DNA from: CAYXVB01 sp964467785
GTDB lineage: Bacteria; Bdellovibrionota; UBA1018
Length of the DNA stretch: 9,835 nucleotides
Direction of reading: 5' to 3'
NCBI GenBank assembly: GCA_964467785.1
Contig: CAYXVB010000137.1
Span: 1-9,835 of the forward strand
This document shows, piece by piece, positions 7,711-9,835 of this stretch. Every line of letters starts with the position of its first letter. Within the stretch, counting starts at the first letter, position 1. The position numbers and the translations under genes were made by a program. Under the pieces are notes generated by a model, which worked only from the letters and a program-made list of their open reading frames with translations, was not told the DNA's origin and searched no databases.

Positions 7711-8946
7711 TCAGAACGTATGGCGAATGCCGAGCGAGACAATCTGCTGCGTCTTCTTGGACATATCTGAAGTCGTGCTGTTGTTCAGGATCGGATTCGT
7801 CGCGATCGTGTAAGCGCCCTGGTCGTTCGAGAGCTTGGTGCCGAACAGGTAAACATCGGTGCGCTTGCTGAAGCTGTAAGAAGCCCCGACGGTCGCTTGC
7901 TGAGCGCCAAATCCGGTGGTCGGACAGCTTGAGCCGTCGGAGAGGGTGCAGCTGCCATCTGCCGCGATGGAGTAAGCGCCGCGGAGCGTGACATTGCTGA
8001 TCTTATGGATCAAGGAGCCGCCATAAGCCATGCGGCTGTAGGAACTTTCCGCGCCTGCTGCCGGAGTGCTGCCTAGGCCGCTGTAAGTGCCGCCGCCCCA
8101 GGTATTGATATAGGTCAAACTTGAGAGCACGCCTGCGATTTGGGTGTCACCAAATTTGTAGCCCAGGGTCGCCTTGATGCCAGTGTCCTTGGTCGAGCCA
8201 ACGGAGATGGTGCTCGGCTTGAGGACGCTTGGGTTCGAGGCGCTGCTGCCCGTGCGGAAGTCGTTGTGCACGTCGATTGCCACGCCGGCCGTGATGCCCA
8301 TGTCTTCAAACATGAGAGAGCCGCCCCAGCTCGGCTTGTTGGCGGTTTCGCCGAAGCCGTACATCGCCTTGATTTGGAAGGCGCCCCACTTGGGAGTCCA
8401 GTACTGGACGGAGTTGCCTTGGCGGCGATTAAAGGCCGCGTCGTTCACGCCGGCGCTCGAGGCGCCGCCGAAGTTGCTGCTAACGGCGGCAGCATTGAAA
8501 CCGGGCGAGTCCAGAATGTTGGCGAGATAGCCCTGGCCCGTCGCGTAGGTGGGTTCCATGTAGCTCTGCAGGGTCTTAAAGGGAGTGTCCCACAGGCCAT
8601 AAGTGATTTGACCATAGGCGCTGTTGATCCCGGCGCCGGTATTGCGGCTGATGAAGGTCGAGGTGAGGCCAATATCCGCGCTGAAGCCGGTTTCGAGTTG
8701 GAAGAAGGCCTTCAGCTCGTCGCCGAGTTCTTCGGTGCCTTTGACGCCGATGTAGCTAGAGTTGGCGTTTAAGCGGAATCGACCTTGTGATTCCGGGCTT
8801 GCCGCGGTCGGCGTGCCGGAAGCGTCGAAGCCATCGAGAGAGAGGTTGAAGTTGCCGTACACGGATGCACTGGGACCATCGGCTGCGAGGGCCGCGCCAG
8901 GCAGCGCCGAAACAGCGGCGATCGCTAAAAGAGCATATTTTTTCAT
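7711..8946 (-). CDS. General outer-membrane porin (Neisseria/Burkholderia-type)
   Basis: A 411-residue outer-membrane porin, probably a trimeric 16-stranded barrel for passive diffusion of small solutes. Residues 1-21 are a signal peptide (MKKYALLAI... cleaved after ALA). The mature N-terminus has the first-strand pattern SASVYGNFNLSLDG. The family hallmark SSYIGVKGTEELGDELKAF followed by FQLETGF is present, as are AYGQITYGLWDTPF and the terminal strand SLGIRHTF ending in Phe, the BAM recognition signal. Length is typical. The only two cysteines, C333 and C341, lie eight residues apart in a Ser/Gly/Asp-rich segment that is probably an extracellular loop and could form a disulfide. An ATG nine codons upstream (8973) is in frame, but the GAGGAGG 7 bases before 8946 and the signal peptide fix the start. 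Solute selectivity is not deducible. Confidence 0.9.
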   Translation of the reverse strand: MKKYALLAIAAVSALPGAALAADGPSASVYGNFNLSLDGFDASGTPTAASPESQGRFRLNANSSYIGVKGTEELGDELKAFFQLETGFSADIGLTSTFISRNTGAGINSAYGQITYGLWDTPFKTLQSYMEPTYATGQGYLANILDSPGFNAAAVSSNFGGASSAGVNDAAFNRRQGNSVQYWTPKWGAFQIKAMYGFGETANKPSWGGSLMFEDMGITAGVAIDVHNDFRTGSSASNPSVLKPSTISVGSTKDTGIKATLGYKFGDTQIAGVLSSLTYINTWGGGTYSGLGSTPAAGAESSYSRMAYGGSLIHKISNVTLRGAYSIAADGSCTLSDGSSCPTTGFGAQQATVGASYSFSKRTDVYLFGTKLSNDQGAYTIATNPILNNSTTSDMSKKTQQIVSLGIRHTF

Positions 8947-8953
8947 GTCTATT

Positions 8954-8960
8954 CCTCCTC
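8954..8960 (-). promoter_or_regulatory. Strong ribosome binding site of the porin gene
   Basis: GAGGAGG on the minus strand, 7 bases before the ATG at 8946. Its near-perfect match to anti-16S sequence suits a highly expressed porin and rules against the ATG at 8973. Confidence 0.85.
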
Positions 8961-9060
8961 GGGAATTTTCCATAGTCTGCTTTCTCGTCCCGTATCGGGC
9001 AAGGCATATTCCTCACGGGTGAAAGAAAATTAGCCATTGAATCCAACCCATGAGGCGCCA

Positions 9061-9083
9061 TTCTTAGCGACGTAATCTAAGAA
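9061..9083. repeat. Inverted repeat, candidate operator
   Basis: TTCTTAG (9061-9067) and its exact complement CTAAGAA (9077-9083) are separated by 9 bases. The 16-base centre-to-centre distance is close to one and a half helical turns. It lies about 115 bases upstream of the porin start codon. The arms are perfect but short, so a regulator site is plausible and unproven. Confidence 0.35.
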
Positions 9084-9194
9084 CCGGGGCATCTCTTTTT
9101 TTTTGCAGAGGATCGTTCAAAGCCCGGGTCGTACGGACTTTCAAATCATCGGTCAGCGTGGCAGCCTGAGCTTTCGTCCTTGTTGCCGGTCGAC

Positions 9195-9217
9195 TTTGAC
9201 TTTTTTTGGATTTTTTT
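9195..9217. promoter_or_regulatory. Helically phased T-tracts, probable curved DNA
   Basis: Seven T at 9201-9207 and seven T at 9211-9217 are exactly 10 bases apart, preceded by TTT at 9195-9197. A-tracts in phase with the helical repeat bend DNA, and such bends are common upstream of promoters. The role here is inferred. Confidence 0.4.
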
Positions 9218-9263
9218 GATCACGGTTCGAACGGCAGGATGCGCTGCGGGAAGTAAATTTGCA

Positions 9264-9284
9264 GTAGTAGGTAGTAGGTAGATG
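9264..9284. repeat. Short heptamer tandem repeat
   Basis: GTAGTAG at 9264-9270 and again at 9271-9277, then the variant GTAGATG at 9278-9284, followed by further GGTAGATAG. It lies 32 bases upstream of the PRTase ATG, inside its probable leader. Confidence 0.5.
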
Positions 9285-9306
9285 GGTAGATAGTGAATCG
9301 AAAGTT

Positions 9307-9312
9307 GGAGGA
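9307..9312 (+). promoter_or_regulatory. Ribosome binding site of the PRTase gene
   Basis: GGAGGA ends 4 bases before the ATG at 9317; the spacing is short but usable. It decides against the in-frame GTG at 9293, which has no such site; a TAG at 9287-9289 blocks any longer extension. Confidence 0.6.
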
Positions 9313-9316
9313 TCAA

Positions 9317-9835
9317 ATGGATCGGCCTCTCTTTCGGGATCGCGCAGAAGCAGGACGAGCCCTCGCATCAAAACTACTTGTTTACGCGGATACCCATCCT
9401 GTGATCATCGGATTGCCGCGGGGCGGACTTGTGGTCGCTCGCGAAGTGGCTCAGGCGCTAGCTGCGCCATTGGACATCGTTGTGGTGCGCAAGATCGGAC
9501 ATCCCGATCAGCCTGAGTACGGGATCGGAGCCGTCAGCGAAGAGGAGTTTCATTGGTTCGACGAGGGTGCGCTTGCCTCGGTTTCCATCGAGCCTCGTTT
9601 GCTGGAGCGGATGCTCAAACGGGAGGCTGACGAAGTCCGACGCCGGGCGGCTCTCTATCGCAGCGATCGGCCGCCCCTACCGCTCGAAGGGCGCACGGTG
9701 ATCCTCGTGGATGATGGTCTGGCGACGGGGGTGAGCGCCCGCGCGGCGATCCATGAAGTCGAGGGCCGCGGCGCAAGCCGTGTTGTTCTGGCGGTCCCAG
9801 TTGCATCTTCGCGCGCGCTAGCGGACTTCCTCCGC
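9317..9835 (+). CDS. Phosphoribosyltransferase-fold protein (3' partial)
   Basis: The first 173 residues of a cytoplasmic type I PRTase-fold protein that is still open at the window end. The 13-base PRPP-loop signature appears as VILVDDGLATG (D132-D133, T137-G138). Other family features are the N-terminal FRDRAEAGRALA, IGLPRGGLVVA at 31-41, VVVRKIGHPDQPEYGIGAV with R58-K59, and an internal Arg/Glu-rich helix (LLERMLKREADEVRRRAA) before the PRPP loop. This pattern matches the small predicted phosphoribosyltransferases of about 210-220 residues, sometimes fused to a dienelactone-hydrolase-like domain; I cannot tell whether such a fusion follows. Members have no firmly assigned substrate, so a nucleotide-salvage role should not be assumed. 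The gene is divergent from the porin, and no partner gene is visible. Confidence 0.85.
   Translation, partial: MDRPLFRDRAEAGRALASKLLVYADTHPVIIGLPRGGLVVAREVAQALAAPLDIVVVRKIGHPDQPEYGIGAVSEEEFHWFDEGALASVSIEPRLLERMLKREADEVRRRAALYRSDRPPLPLEGRTVILVDDGLATGVSARAAIHEVEGRGASRVVLAVPVASSRALADFLR

Larger units (their letters stand above)
8947..9316. other. Divergent intergenic region, porin / PRTase
   Basis: 370 bases with no supportable gene. From left to right: the porin ribosome binding site; a small stem CCCG-TAT-CGGG at 8989-8999; the palindromic TCAC-GG-GTGA at 9013-9022; an inverted repeat at 9061-9083; a run of nine T at 9096-9104; phased T-tracts at 9195-9217; the 8-base palindrome GTTCGAAC at 9225-9232; and a GTAG-rich heptamer repeat just before the PRTase leader. 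I could not pick a convincing sigma70 promoter for either gene, although TTGACT at 9196-9201 and TAAATT at 9254-9259 are isolated box-like sequences. The base composition is visibly more AT-rich than the flanking genes. Confidence 0.6.

Noticed and set aside
8947..8973. ATG at 8973 extending the porin by nine codons
   Set aside because: The extension is translated across the strong GAGGAGG and precedes a textbook signal peptide that starts at 8946.
9061..9104. Inverted repeat plus T9 read as an intrinsic rightward terminator
   Set aside because: There is no rightward gene ending here, and the T-run starts 12 bases after the stem, too far for a standard terminator.
9221..9250. GGTTCGAAC resembling a tRNA T-arm
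   Set aside because: No acceptor, D or anticodon stems can be drawn on either strand around it; it is a short palindrome.

Overview
The window looks like chromosomal DNA from a Gram-negative bacterium of moderately high GC content. The evidence for an outer membrane is a classical trimeric-type porin with a signal peptide and a terminal Phe, plus a second secreted protein ending in a predicted outer-membrane beta-barrel. The porin resembles the Neisseria/Burkholderia type, which fits a proteobacterium, but nothing here fixes the phylum. I see no insertion sequence, phage gene, CRISPR array, rRNA or tRNA.

Layout: (1) 2-1141 (+) is the 3' part of an EntS-like MFS efflux gene cut by the window edge. 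(2) 1166-1882 (-) is a response regulator joining a REC domain to a PilZ-like domain, convergent with the MFS gene. (3) 1987-2724 (+) is a DUF1275/YoaK-type membrane protein, divergent from the regulator, with a reasonable promoter between them. (4) 2740-4572 (-) is a KimA-like potassium/proton symporter. Its 3' end lies 15 bases from the end of the DUF1275 gene, and its own predicted promoter lies so close to the start codon that the mRNA may be nearly leaderless. (5) 4692-7652 (+) encodes a 986-residue exported protein combining a gluzincin-type zinc peptidase domain, a TolB-like beta-propeller and a C-terminal beta-barrel. (6) 7711-8946 (-) is a porin sharing a bidirectional terminator with gene 5. 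(7) 8947-9316 is a 370-base divergent intergenic region with an inverted repeat, phased T-tracts and a short heptamer repeat. (8) 9317-9835 (+) is the first part of a PRTase-fold protein that runs off the window.

The strands alternate (+ - + - + - +), so every complete gene appears monocistronic and no operon is visible. The common theme is the cell envelope: two inner-membrane transporters, an unknown membrane protein, a porin and a surface peptidase/barrel. I do not see a coherent multi-gene new system. The least ordinary items are the peptidase-propeller-barrel protein, the near-leaderless kimA-like gene, and an 11-base complementarity between the porin leader and the loop of its own terminator.
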